A stretch of 64,000 nucleotides of DNA from Kribbella sp. VKM Ac-2568 (GTDB taxonomy: Bacteria > Actinomycetota > Actinomycetes > Propionibacteriales > Kribbellaceae). The stretch spans positions 62,001 to 126,000 of the forward strand of contig NZ_SLVF01000007.1 in NCBI RefSeq assembly GCF_004345365.1, written 5' to 3'. The notes under the pieces were generated by a model that was given only the letters and a program-made list of their open reading frames with translations, was not told the origin of the DNA and did no database searches. Made by a program: the position numbers and the translations under genes. Of the stretch, positions 47,783 through 56,117 are shown in pieces; position 1 is the stretch's first letter, and each line of letters opens with the position of its first letter.

Positions 47783-48539
47783 CGCTCGCGGCGGTTGCGA
47801 GGCCGATCCCCCACAGGAGCGCGATGCCCGACGAGCCGCCGATGGCCGAGACGGTCGTGACCGCGTGGTCGAACGCCGGGCGGTCGTAGGCGGCCGCGCA
47901 GGCGACCAGGTCGTGCACCGGCGCCACGCTCTGACCTCGGGCAGCCCAGGCCAGGAAGGATCGGCTGAGGTTCGTGGTGGCGGTATCCCGCGCGACGCGC
48001 AGCAGAGTGTCCTCGTCCTCGCCGCGCCACGCGTGCACGAGCAGGAGACCGGCGAGTACGTCGTCGCCGGTGGGCGTCAGACCTCCCCCGCGGCCTTCGA
48101 GCAGCTCGCGCGACGCGACGAGATCGCCGGCCGCCACGGCACGTCGTACCGAGTGCCATCCTCGCGCCAGGTCGGCGGGGACAGCCAGCGACTCGAGCAT
48201 CGATCCGAGTGCCGCCTCGGCGTGCAGCAGGTCCGCGCGAGCGGGCTGCCACGGTGCGAAGAAAGCTGCTTCACCGAGCTCGACCTGCCAATGCGACGAA
48301 CGCAGCCGGGTGCCGTCGCGCCAGACGGCCAACCCCTCGGTGGCGCGAGCGGGCGGCGCGGCCACGATCAGATGGATCGGCCCGGGCGCGACGGCGGGAC
48401 CCGCGATGGCGTAGACCTCGCCGCCCACCTGCACATAACAACCGTGCCGGAAGATCCCGACCACGGTTCCGTGGGCACCGTCGACGTGGGCGGCATCGAC
48501 CCCCGAGCCCACGACGAGAGGCCGCAGGTGCGCGGGCAT
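47733..48539 (-). CDS. DUF2877 protein (AllH-like, oxamate carbamoyltransferase subunit family)
   Basis: 268 residues with the DUF2877 motif GRGGGLTPTGDDVLAGLLL, a C-terminal NLSRSFLAWAARG and a Gly/Ser-rich SAIGGSSGIALLWGIG. In E. coli the related AllH (YlbF) works with AllF (FdrA) and AllG (YlbE) as oxamate carbamoyltransferase. It follows the DUF1116 gene by a few bases and overlaps the convergent SARP gene end by 50 bp. Confidence 0.85.
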   Translation of the reverse strand: MPAHLRPLVVGSGVDAAHVDGAHGTVVGIFRHGCYVQVGGEVYAIAGPAVAPGPIHLIVAAPPARATEGLAVWRDGTRLRSSHWQVELGEAAFFAPWQPARADLLHAEAALGSMLESLAVPADLARGWHSVRRAVAAGDLVASRELLEGRGGGLTPTGDDVLAGLLLVHAWRGEDEDTLLRVARDTATTNLSRSFLAWAARGQSVAPVHDLVACAAAYDRPAFDHAVTTVSAIGGSSGIALLWGIGLATAASVNLVRPEGVPPARSSA

Positions 48540-48543
48540 CGCG

Positions 48544-49959
48544 TCAGGCCAGACGACGGTCGAGGTCGAGCAGGGCGTCGATGAAGCAGGCGATCGGAGC
48601 CCAGGCCACGCCGGCACCCACCTGGCCGCTGCCGTCCGACGCGTGGATGACGCCGGTGTTGACCGCCGGGGTGATACCCAGCTCGACCACCTTGCGAACG
48701 TCCACGCCGACGGGCGTGCCGATGTTGTCCAGGATGGGCAGCCGGAAGCGAGGACTCTCCCCCGCGCAGATCCGTTGCATGCTGCGCGTCGCGGCGATCG
48801 CGTCGGACATCCGGCCACCGAGGAAGCCCGCGACAGCAGGCGAGTTGGCCGCGGCGGGACCACCGAGCCCCACCAGCTCGAGCACGGCGCTGTCACCGAT
48901 GTCCGGCGCGCTCGTCTCCGGCCCGTATCCCGGGTAGTACAACGCATCCTGGATCGGCGGTGACGGCGCGAGGAACCAGTCGCCGCCGCCGGCGAGGCGC
49001 ACGCCGTACGTCGAACCGTTGCGCGACATGGTGGTGACGATGCTGGACTCCGGCACGTCACGGGCCCACTCCACCAAGGACTTGGCGGCGGCCATGGCCA
49101 CGTTGAGGAACATCAGGTGGTTGCCACTGAGGAAGGTCGCCACCTCCGGCGCCGCGGGGTGGGTACTGCGGACCAGGTAGGGAAGCAGGTCACGCAGGAA
49201 GAGGTTGGTGGTCGCCTGGACCCGCATGTGGACGTCGTCGCCCATCGGGACACCCTGGGCGGCAAGGGCGAACACGTCGACCGGACCGCGCGACGCCAGC
49301 GCCTCGGCCAGCACCGGTCCGACCGCGTCCCGGACGAACCGCAGCCGCTCGATGGCGTGATCGTTGTCGACCCCGAACCACTGCACGGCACCTGAGCCCT
49401 GGTTGATGCTCGAGTACGCCGTGGTACCCCCGGCCTCGTTCTGCACGACGTACACCGGTGCGGACGGGCCGATCGACGTGGCCATCGGTACGACGGTGCT
49501 GTGCTCGTTGGCCGGCTTCAGCCGTACCTGGCCGGACTCGACGAGCGCCCCGGCGGCGGCCACATCCTCGGCCCAGCCCTCCGCGACCACGGCGGCGCGC
49601 ACCGAACGCTGCAACGGGTCCGGCATGTCCTGCCAGGCGATGGCCGGACCGCAGTGCAGGACGTCCCGCCCACCGAAGCCCGGGATGACGTCGCCGGCGC
49701 GATCGATGCCGACCAGCATCGGCACGCCTTCGTTGAGCCGGCGGATCACCTCCGCGTTCGCACGCTCGATCCGGTCCGCCCGCGGGCCGAGGAGCCGGGC
49801 CAGCGCAGCCACCGCCTCGGAGTCGCCACCGGCCGGGATCCGCCAGTCCACCCCGATGACCGCTTGTTCCTGGGCGCGCAGCGCCGTCTCGAACAACGGC
49901 AGCCCGATGTTGACCACGTCCACGACGTTCGGCAGTTCGACGACAGGGGGCACACTCAT
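48544..49959 (-). CDS. DUF1116 protein (AllG/YlbE-like, carbamoyltransferase subunit family)
   Basis: 471 residues spanning the DUF1116 family: NVVDVVNIGLPLFETALRAQ, GFGGRDVLHCGPAI, HSTVVPMATSIGPSAPVYVV, FSGNHLMFLNVAMA-like FLSGNHLMFLNVAMAAA, and RNGSTYGVRLAG. With DUF2877 and FdrA it should form a carbamoyl-transfer complex producing carbamoyl phosphate from a ureido-type substrate (oxalurate in E. coli). ATG 49959. It is divergent from the Sll0787-family gene across operator site B. Confidence 0.86.
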   Translation of the reverse strand: MSVPPVVELPNVVDVVNIGLPLFETALRAQEQAVIGVDWRIPAGGDSEAVAALARLLGPRADRIERANAEVIRRLNEGVPMLVGIDRAGDVIPGFGGRDVLHCGPAIAWQDMPDPLQRSVRAAVVAEGWAEDVAAAGALVESGQVRLKPANEHSTVVPMATSIGPSAPVYVVQNEAGGTTAYSSINQGSGAVQWFGVDNDHAIERLRFVRDAVGPVLAEALASRGPVDVFALAAQGVPMGDDVHMRVQATTNLFLRDLLPYLVRSTHPAAPEVATFLSGNHLMFLNVAMAAAKSLVEWARDVPESSIVTTMSRNGSTYGVRLAGGGDWFLAPSPPIQDALYYPGYGPETSAPDIGDSAVLELVGLGGPAAANSPAVAGFLGGRMSDAIAATRSMQRICAGESPRFRLPILDNIGTPVGVDVRKVVELGITPAVNTGVIHASDGSGQVGAGVAWAPIACFIDALLDLDRRLA

Positions 49960-49995
49960 CAGGAAGCCTTTCGACGGTTGATCCGGCCGGGCTGA

Positions 49996-50032
49996 CATCT
50001 CTCGACCGATATGGGCATTTACTATAAGATAC
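49996..50032 (-). promoter_or_regulatory. Cluster operator, site B (tandem 20-bp repeat)
   Basis: On the minus strand GTATCTTATAGTAAATG starts at 50032 and ATATCGGTCGAGAGATG at 50012, 20 bp apart. The second copy has lost the ATAG core but keeps both flanks. It lies between the divergent DUF1116 and Sll0787-family genes and ends only 5 bp before the ATG of the latter. Confidence 0.7.
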
Positions 50033-50037
50033 GCGAC

Positions 50038-51012
50038 ATGACCAGTCCACCCCTGCTCCGCACCGAACCTCCGCTGGACGACCTGGTGGCGGCGGTGCGT
50101 TCGCACGCCGGCGTCTCGGGCAAGTCCGCCATCGCCCGGGTCCGGACCTTCGTCGACACCAGCGACCCCGTGCACGGTCCGGGCGACGACGGCGCGGTGG
50201 TGGAGCTCGACGGAGCCAGCGCGGTCGTCTGCGGTGAGGCGATCGCCCCCGCCTTCGTGCGCAAGGACCCGTACGGCGCCGGCATCGCCGCGGTACTGGC
50301 CAACGTCAACGACGTCGCCGCGATGGGTGGCATCCCGAAGGCCATCGTCAACACGGTCGTCGGTCGCGACGCGGACGTCTCGGAGGTACTGCGCGGCATG
50401 CGCGACGCGGCCTTGATGTACGACGTGCCGATCGTCGGGGGACACCTGACCCGGGCGGACTCCGACGCGTCGCTGTCCGCCTTCGCGCTCGGACAGGTGC
50501 GGCGTCCGTTGTCGATGGCAAATGTCCGGCCGGGCCAGACCGTGCTGTTCGCCGCCTGCCTGGACGGCACCCTGCGCGCGGACTTCCCCTTCTTCACCTC
50601 GATCGACCAGCAGTCCGCGACCCTCGCCCGCGACGTGCGCCTGCTCGCCGAGGTCGCCGGCACCGGGGCCGCGGTGGCCGCCAAGGACGTCTCCATGGCC
50701 GGGGCTCTCGGCTCGCTGGCCATGCTGCTCGAATTCACCCGGCACGGCGCGCGGGTAGACCTCGACCTGATGCCATACCCCACGGAGACGGATCCGCTCC
50801 GATGGCTGCTCGCCTTTCCTACCTACGGATTCTGGCTCACCACGACGGCGGACCGGGTCGCTGACTGTCAGACCGTGTTCCATCGGCACGGCCTGACGTG
50901 CGAGCCGGTGGGCGAGGTGACCGGGGCCAGCCAACTGACCTTGGCGCGCGGCGGAAGCGAGGCAATCATGGTGGACCTCGCCACCGAGGCCGTGACCGGT
51001 CTGTGGATCTAG
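50038..51012 (+). CDS. AIR-synthase-related protein, Sll0787 family (Nit1C cluster)
   Basis: 324 residues of the PurM/ThiL/HypE fold: GPGDDGAVVELDG, ATP/metal-binding ANVNDVAAMGGIPKAIVNTV, GGHLTRADSDASLSAFALG, AAKDVSMAGALGSLAMLLE. These proteins usually activate a carboxylate, carbamoyl or carbonyl oxygen with ATP. The Sll0787 branch occurs with Nit1 nitrilase, GNAT and radical SAM proteins. TACTAT at 50020-50025, 13 bp before the ATG, and no Shine-Dalgarno suggest a leaderless or nearly leaderless message. Confidence 0.85.
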   Translation: MTSPPLLRTEPPLDDLVAAVRSHAGVSGKSAIARVRTFVDTSDPVHGPGDDGAVVELDGASAVVCGEAIAPAFVRKDPYGAGIAAVLANVNDVAAMGGIPKAIVNTVVGRDADVSEVLRGMRDAALMYDVPIVGGHLTRADSDASLSAFALGQVRRPLSMANVRPGQTVLFAACLDGTLRADFPFFTSIDQQSATLARDVRLLAEVAGTGAAVAAKDVSMAGALGSLAMLLEFTRHGARVDLDLMPYPTETDPLRWLLAFPTYGFWLTTTADRVADCQTVFHRHGLTCEPVGEVTGASQLTLARGGSEAIMVDLATEAVTGLWI

Positions 51013-51036
51013 CTGCCAGGATCTAGCTGTCGGGAT

Positions 51037-51570
51037 CTAGCCTGCCCGCAGGCTCGGCGTCTCCATCGCGTCCTCGAGCAGCACCTGGTCTGGCCGGCCG
51101 AGGTGCTGCGGTGCGAGCGCCTCAGCCAGGTCGAAGAGCATCGGCTGGTGGTCGAACCCGCAGTACGGCTCGGGATCGCCGGAGCGGACCCAGCCGAGCC
51201 GCTCGAAGAACCGCACGTTGGGCAGCTGGATCTGCGCCCGCATCCAGCCACCGCCGTTGGCGGCGGCGGTCGCGACCGCGAAGCGGACGAGCTCGGCGCC
51301 GATCAGGGACGAGCGGTGTGAGGGAAGCACGGCGAGCCGGTCTCCCTGCCAAAGACCGTTCTCCAGGGGATAGACGCGCACCGTGCCGGCGGCCCGTGCT
51401 CCCCGGGCGGCCAGCACGTGGATCGTGCTCGGCTCGATGTCACGCAGGTCGATGTCGGTCAGCATCATCACGTGCTGCTCGAGCACGAAGACCTGGTGAC
51501 GGATCGAGTAGTGCACCGTGAGATCCGGCCCGGCCGCGCGCCAGATACCGATGTCCGCCGAGCGGTTCAC
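51037..51570 (-). CDS. GNAT acetyltransferase, MSMEG_0567/Sll0786 family (Nit1C cluster)
   Basis: 177 residues with a GNAT fold: YSIRHQVFVLEQHVM...DIDLRDIEPSTIHVLAARG, GTVRVYPLENGLWQGDRLAV, acetyl-CoA loop HRSSLIGAELVRFAV and FFERLGWVR. It probably acylates an amine intermediate. The GTG start overlaps the radical SAM stop (GTGA). It is paired with the radical SAM gene here as in other Nit1C clusters. Confidence 0.84.
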   Translation of the reverse strand: MNRSADIGIWRAAGPDLTVHYSIRHQVFVLEQHVMMLTDIDLRDIEPSTIHVLAARGARAAGTVRVYPLENGLWQGDRLAVLPSHRSSLIGAELVRFAVATAAANGGGWMRAQIQLPNVRFFERLGWVRSGDPEPYCGFDHQPMLFDLAEALAPQHLGRPDQVLLEDAMETPSLRAG

Positions 51571-52724
51571 GACGCACGCCCCGGCAGAGCGCCCCCAAGC
51601 TTGGGCATTCCCAGCTGAATGGTCCGCTCCAGCGACCCGAGAGCGGAGCACGCCTGGCACCTCGCGCAGCCCGCCGAGACCTTGTCTGCAGTCAGCCCGC
51701 GCTTGACGAGCTCCGGCGCCACCGCCCGGGCGATCCTCTCGGTGTACGCCCGGCTCGGCGGGGTCGCATCCGCCATCAGACTGCCCGGGACCGGCCGGAG
51801 CGGGACGATGAACGGGTAGACACCGATGTCGATGGCCCGCTTGCACCCGGCCAGGGTCACCTCGGGATCCTCGCCCATCCCGAGGATGACATAGGTCGAG
51901 ACCTGCCCCTCGCCGAACCGCTCGACCGCGTACTCCCAGGTCTCGAAGTACCGCTCGATGCCGGTCCTTGCCTTGGGCGGCGCGACTCTCGCCAGCACGT
52001 CGGGGTCGAACGACTCGACGTGGATGCCGAGCGAGTCGATGCCGAGGTCGTGCACCCTGTCGATGACGGCGAGATCCGTCGGCGGCTCGAACTGCACCTC
52101 GACCGGCAGACCCGAGGCCTCCTTCATGGCATGACCACACTTGCTGACGTAGTAGGCGCCGCGGTCCCTGCCCAAGGTCGAGCCGGTGGTCAGCGTGATG
52201 TCCACTGCGCCGTCGAGGTCACGAGCCGCGACGGCGACCTCCGCGAGCTGCTCGGGCCGCTTCACCTTGACCGTGTTGCCCGACGAGAGCGAGACACCGA
52301 TCCCGCAGAACGTGCACTGGTCGTCGTTGCCCCAGTAGGCACAGGTCTGCAGGACAGTGCTCGCGAGAGAATCCAGGTGCATCAGGGCGAGCTTCCAGTA
52401 CGGCGTCCCGTCGGCGGTCGTGAGGTCGTAGAACCGCGGCCGACCGGCCGGCGTGGCGGAGGCGAGCCTGACCCCGTCGCGGTAGATCGCGTGACCGGAA
52501 TCCTCGGCCACCAGGGACAACGGCGTACTCGCAACGTATTCGGCATCGACCGGAACGGTGACCGGCGTGCCCTCCACCCAGATCATGCCGGCGTCCGAGG
52601 GTCCGGCACCGCCGGGCCTTCGCTCCAACGGGCCGGTGACCTTGAGCCCCTTCTCCTGAAGCTCGAGGATCAGATCGCTCAGTCGACTACCGTCGTCGAT
52701 GGTGGCAATGGCTGTCCGGTTCAC
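51567..52724 (-). CDS. Radical SAM protein, MSMEG_0568/Sll0785 family (Nit1C cluster)
   Basis: 385 residues. The cluster cysteines are spaced unusually: TCAYWGNDDQCTFCGIG, C128-x8-C137-x2-C140, instead of Cx3Cx2C, which fits the MSMEG_0568 branch as I recall it. A barrel follows (VEVQFEPPTDLAVIDRVHDLGIDSLGIHVES), and the C terminus has CARCQAC, perhaps an auxiliary cluster. The GTG at 52724 follows GGAGCCC. Reaction unknown. Operator site F lies upstream, inside the end of the next gene. Confidence 0.87.
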   Translation of the reverse strand: MNRTAIATIDDGSRLSDLILELQEKGLKVTGPLERRPGGAGPSDAGMIWVEGTPVTVPVDAEYVASTPLSLVAEDSGHAIYRDGVRLASATPAGRPRFYDLTTADGTPYWKLALMHLDSLASTVLQTCAYWGNDDQCTFCGIGVSLSSGNTVKVKRPEQLAEVAVAARDLDGAVDITLTTGSTLGRDRGAYYVSKCGHAMKEASGLPVEVQFEPPTDLAVIDRVHDLGIDSLGIHVESFDPDVLARVAPPKARTGIERYFETWEYAVERFGEGQVSTYVILGMGEDPEVTLAGCKRAIDIGVYPFIVPLRPVPGSLMADATPPSRAYTERIARAVAPELVKRGLTADKVSAGCARCQACSALGSLERTIQLGMPKLGGALPGRAS

Positions 52725-52777
52725 GAGGGCTCCTTCCGAGCGCGCCACGCTGTCCGCGAGGCGGGCAGGTCAATGAC

Positions 52778-53467
52778 TCACCATACTTCATATACGACAC
52801 AATCGTCCATTATCCGACACGTTCCTTGAGTGGCGACCTCTTCGACGAGTCCGCGCAGCGCGACCTCGCCGCTGCGGAACGAGGTGCAGTCGGAGTACGT
52901 CAGGTCCGCGATCCCCGGATCGTCGTCGACCAGCTCGCCGTTGAGCGGATCCAGGCCGACCACGGTGAGGGTGTGGGCGACGGCCCCGGTGGCCGGGTCC
53001 GGCTGTACGCCGGCCACGATCGCCAACCCGGAGGTGAGGTGCAGCCGGATCGAGCCGTAAGGGTCCGCGAACCCGGCGAGCGGGTCGCCTGTCTCGTGCA
53101 GGGCGACCCACTCCGCACCCTCGGCCCGCGCGGCGGCGATGAGCTCGGCCCGCGCGCGCCGGGTCTCCGCCTCGCGCAACGCGGCATGGCGGAGCGCGAA
53201 GCCGGCGCCGGCGACCTGATCGACAGGCAGCGACCCGAGCCCCAGCCCGGCGCGCTCCGCGGCAGCCGCCACGATCGCGCCGGCGTCCGGCCACCTGTCG
53301 ACCAGAGTGGCCGTCGACTCCGTCTCGCGCAGTTCGTCGAAGACCGCCCGCACCAGCATGACAGCGCGTTCGTAGCGCCCGACGTCGCCTCCACCCATCG
53401 AGTAGAGGGTTTGCTCCGCGGCTTGCCAGGAGGAGCGAAGCGCACGTGCGGTCATCTCGTCGGTCAT
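52778..53467 (-). CDS. Protein of unknown function, 229 residues
   Basis: Soluble, largely helical in the first 100 residues (SWQAAEQTLYSMGGGDVGRYERAVMLVRAVFDELR), then a beta-rich half (YGSIRLHLTSGLAIVAGVQ) with two late cysteines (TCRIMDDCVVYEVW). I recognise no family. ATG 53467. Its promoter shares site C with carbamate kinase, and its last 14 codons carry operator site F for the radical SAM gene, so it is embedded in the regulon. Confidence 0.75.
   Translation of the reverse strand: MTDEMTARALRSSWQAAEQTLYSMGGGDVGRYERAVMLVRAVFDELRETESTATLVDRWPDAGAIVAAAAERAGLGLGSLPVDQVAGAGFALRHAALREAETRRARAELIAAARAEGAEWVALHETGDPLAGFADPYGSIRLHLTSGLAIVAGVQPDPATGAVAHTLTVVGLDPLNGELVDDDPGIADLTYSDCTSFRSGEVALRGLVEEVATQGTCRIMDDCVVYEVW
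52784..52820 (-). promoter_or_regulatory. Cluster operator, site F (tandem 20-bp repeat, inside coding sequence)
   Basis: On the minus strand GTGTCGGATAATGGACG starts at 52820 and GTGTCGTATATGAAGTA at 52800, 20 bp apart. They lie in the final codons of the 229-residue protein and upstream of the radical SAM start at 52724. Confidence 0.65.
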
Positions 53468-53497
53468 GGCACATCTCCGTCGGTCAGGCGGCTCTTT

Positions 53498-53534
53498 CAT
53501 CTACTATACGACACGTCCGTCTGCTATGTTCTAG
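53498..53534 (-). promoter_or_regulatory. Cluster operator, site C (tandem 20-bp repeat)
   Basis: On the minus strand CTAGAACATAGCAGACG starts at 53534 and GTGTCGTATAGTAGATG at 53514, 20 bp apart, between the divergent 229-residue protein gene (start 53467) and carbamate kinase (start 53571). The second copy is one of the best matches to the consensus. Confidence 0.75.
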
Positions 53535-53570
53535 TCGCTGGCGCAGATTCGTCCGACAGTGGAGCTGTTC

Positions 53571-54581
53571 ATGAGTGATATCGCGGTCATCGCCCTCGGC
53601 GGCAACGCCCTCACCCGCGAGGATCAGCGGGGAACCCTCGACGAGCAGTACCGGAACGCTCTGGCGATGGCCAGATCGGTCCGGTCCCTGCTGCGCAAGG
53701 GCTGGCAGGTCATCATCGTCCACGGCAACGGGCCGCAGGTCGGGAACCTCGCCATCCAGCACGAGGAGGGCGCCCGGCTGGTCCCGGCGCTTCCGCTGTT
53801 CTCCCTCGGCGCGATGACACAGGGCGCCCTCGGCAGCCTGATCTGCCTTGCTCTGCACGAGGTTTGCGGCGCGGAGGTCTCAGGTGCGGTCTCCGTGGTC
53901 ACCCACATCGTGGTGGACAAGGACGACCCGGCCTTTGCGAACCCGAGCAAACCCATCGGGCCGTTCTTCCCCGAGGCCGAGGCCGCCAAGTTCGCCGAGA
54001 GCCGCGGCTGGACGATGGTTCCGGACGCCGGCCGGGGGTACCGGCGAGTCGTCCCCTCCCCCACGCCGCAGGCGATCCTCGAGGCCGACGCCATCGCGGC
54101 ACTGACCCGGTCGGGTCACATCGTCGTCGCGGCCGGCGGCGGCGGTATCCCGGTGGTCGACGACCACGGCGTACTCCGGGGCGTGGATGCCGTCATCGAC
54201 AAGGACTTCGCGGCCGAACGCATCGCGGTGGCGGCGCATGCCAATGCTCTGGTCATGGTCACCGGCGTCCCGTCGGTCAAGCTCGACTTCGGGACTCCGC
54301 GGGAACGGTCCGTCGAGGACCTGACGGCGCGCGAAGCCCGGCAGCACCTCGCGGACGGCCAGTTCCCCGCCGGGAGCATGGGTCCCAAGATCAGCGCGGC
54401 GATCAAGTTCGTCGAGGGTTCGACCTCGGCGGAGCGGCCGCGCTTCGCGGCCATCACGACCCCTGAACTCGTCTACGCCACCCTCGACGAACCACACGGC
54501 GTCGTGGAGGGAAACCGTGGCACCCGAATCCTGGCTGCTGATGTTCCCACCTCTGTCGACACCAAGGAGCTTGTCGGATGA
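53571..54581 (+). CDS. Carbamate kinase
   Basis: 336 residues of the amino-acid kinase fold: IAVIALGGNALTRED, IIVHGNGPQVGNLAIQ, VVAAGGGGIPVVDD, VIDKDFAAERIAV. It transfers phosphate from carbamoyl phosphate to ADP, releasing NH3 and CO2; in E. coli this is AllK next to AllFGH. It is coupled to the FdrA gene (ATGA) and heads a run continuing to the glycosyltransferase and CbtBA. It is slightly longer than the usual 310 residues at the C terminus. Confidence 0.94.
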   Translation: MSDIAVIALGGNALTREDQRGTLDEQYRNALAMARSVRSLLRKGWQVIIVHGNGPQVGNLAIQHEEGARLVPALPLFSLGAMTQGALGSLICLALHEVCGAEVSGAVSVVTHIVVDKDDPAFANPSKPIGPFFPEAEAAKFAESRGWTMVPDAGRGYRRVVPSPTPQAILEADAIAALTRSGHIVVAAGGGGIPVVDDHGVLRGVDAVIDKDFAAERIAVAAHANALVMVTGVPSVKLDFGTPRERSVEDLTAREARQHLADGQFPAGSMGPKISAAIKFVEGSTSAERPRFAAITTPELVYATLDEPHGVVEGNRGTRILAADVPTSVDTKELVG

Positions 54582-56107
54582 GCACCCGCGTCACCGTACG
54601 CAAGAACTCTTACAAGGACAGCGTTCGTCTCCTCGAGGCGACCCGCGCCATCCTCGGATCGCCCGGCGTCTCGTGGGGCTGGGCCCTGATGGCCACGCCG
54701 GCGAACCTCGCGACCCTCGAGGAGCAGGGCATCGCGGGCGATTCCGGTGAAGCCGCGGCGAACGATCTGGTGCTCGCTGTCCGGGCCGACGACGACGCGG
54801 CGGCGACCGCCGCCCTCGAGAGCGCCGAGGCCACTCTCTTCGCCGCGAACACCGGCGAGGACGAGGTCGCCGCGCAGAGCACCACAGATCTCGCCGGAGC
54901 GGTTGCCGAGCACCCCGACGCCAACGTGGCCATCGTGTCGGTACCAGGCGCCTACGCGGCGCTGGAGACCCACAAGGCGCTCAGCGCGGGTCTCGACGTC
55001 CTGCTGTTCAGCGACAACGTGCCGCTCGCCGACGAGATCGAACTCAAGGAGCGGGCCCGCGACCTCGGCCGGCTGGTGATGGGACCCGGAGCAGGTACCG
55101 CGATGATCGCCGGTGCCGGGCTCGGGTTCGCGAACCGGGTGGCGGCCGGGCCGGTCGGCATCGTCGCCGCGGCCGGGACCGGCGCCCAGGAGGTGATGAG
55201 CCTGCTGGACCGCTGGGGGGTCGGGGTGTCCCACGTCATCGGCGTCGGCGGCCGCGACCTCTCGCCGGAGGTCGGCGGGCTGATGGCCGAGTCCGCGATC
55301 CGGGCCCTCGACGCCGACGACCGGACCCAGGCGATCCTGCTGGTCTCGAAGCCACCGGCCCGCGATGTCGCCGAGCGGCTGCTCAAGGTGCCGTCCAAGC
55401 CGACGGTCGCGGCGCTGATGGGTCTGCGCGACAAGCTCTCGACCGCCGACAACGTCACCGTCGTGAACACACTCGAGCAGGGCGCAATCCGGACCCTCGG
55501 CCTGATCGGCGGCTCCGCCCCCGACCTGGTGCAGGACCTGGCCGAGCAGGTGGCGGGCCTGATCACCGGCCTGGATTCCACCCGCCGCAAGGTCGTCGGT
55601 CTCTATAGCGGGGGCACGCTCTGCTACGAGGCTCTGACGATCGCGACCGACCACCTCGGCCCGATCCACTCCAACGTGCCGCTGGACAAGTCGTTGACCG
55701 TCGACACCGCGGCGCCGGATGCCCACCTGTTCCTCGACCTCGGCGAGGAGGAGTACACCAAGGGCCGCCCGCACCCGATGATCGATCCGCAGGCCCGCAT
55801 CGAGTTCCTCGAGCGCCAGGTCGACGACAACCGCGTCGCGGCCGTCCTGCTCGACGTCGTCATCGGCGACGGCGCACACGACGACCCGGCCGGCACGCTC
55901 GCCGCCGCGATCGAGAAGGTCACCGCCTCCGGCGCGGCGGTCGTCGCCTACGTGCTCGGCACGGAGCGCGACCCGCAGGGCTTCGCGGCCCAGCAGGAGA
56001 CGCTGCGACAGGCGGGCTGCATCGTGACAGAGACGGCCGCGCGGGCAGCCCTGGCGGCATCGGCGATCGCCCTGCGCGACCCGGCCCTCGTCGCCACCGA
56101 GCTGTAG
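54578..56107 (+). CDS. fdrA: FdrA/AllF-like protein (carbamoyltransferase subunit, acyl-CoA-synthetase fold)
   Basis: 509 residues: two succinyl-CoA-synthetase-like halves, with MGPGAGTAMIAGAGLGFAN, GPVGIVAAAGTGAQEVMSLLDRWGVGVSHVIGVGGRDLS and GLYSGGTLCYEAL. FdrA/AllF is the third subunit of oxamate carbamoyltransferase in E. coli. It lies next to carbamate kinase here, while its DUF1116 and DUF2877 partners are 5 kb away on the other strand under the same type of operator. Confidence 0.88.
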   Translation: MSTRVTVRKNSYKDSVRLLEATRAILGSPGVSWGWALMATPANLATLEEQGIAGDSGEAAANDLVLAVRADDDAAATAALESAEATLFAANTGEDEVAAQSTTDLAGAVAEHPDANVAIVSVPGAYAALETHKALSAGLDVLLFSDNVPLADEIELKERARDLGRLVMGPGAGTAMIAGAGLGFANRVAAGPVGIVAAAGTGAQEVMSLLDRWGVGVSHVIGVGGRDLSPEVGGLMAESAIRALDADDRTQAILLVSKPPARDVAERLLKVPSKPTVAALMGLRDKLSTADNVTVVNTLEQGAIRTLGLIGGSAPDLVQDLAEQVAGLITGLDSTRRKVVGLYSGGTLCYEALTIATDHLGPIHSNVPLDKSLTVDTAAPDAHLFLDLGEEEYTKGRPHPMIDPQARIEFLERQVDDNRVAAVLLDVVIGDGAHDDPAGTLAAAIEKVTASGAAVVAYVLGTERDPQGFAAQQETLRQAGCIVTETAARAALAASAIALRDPALVATEL

Positions 56108-56117
56108 GGGGCGCCCG

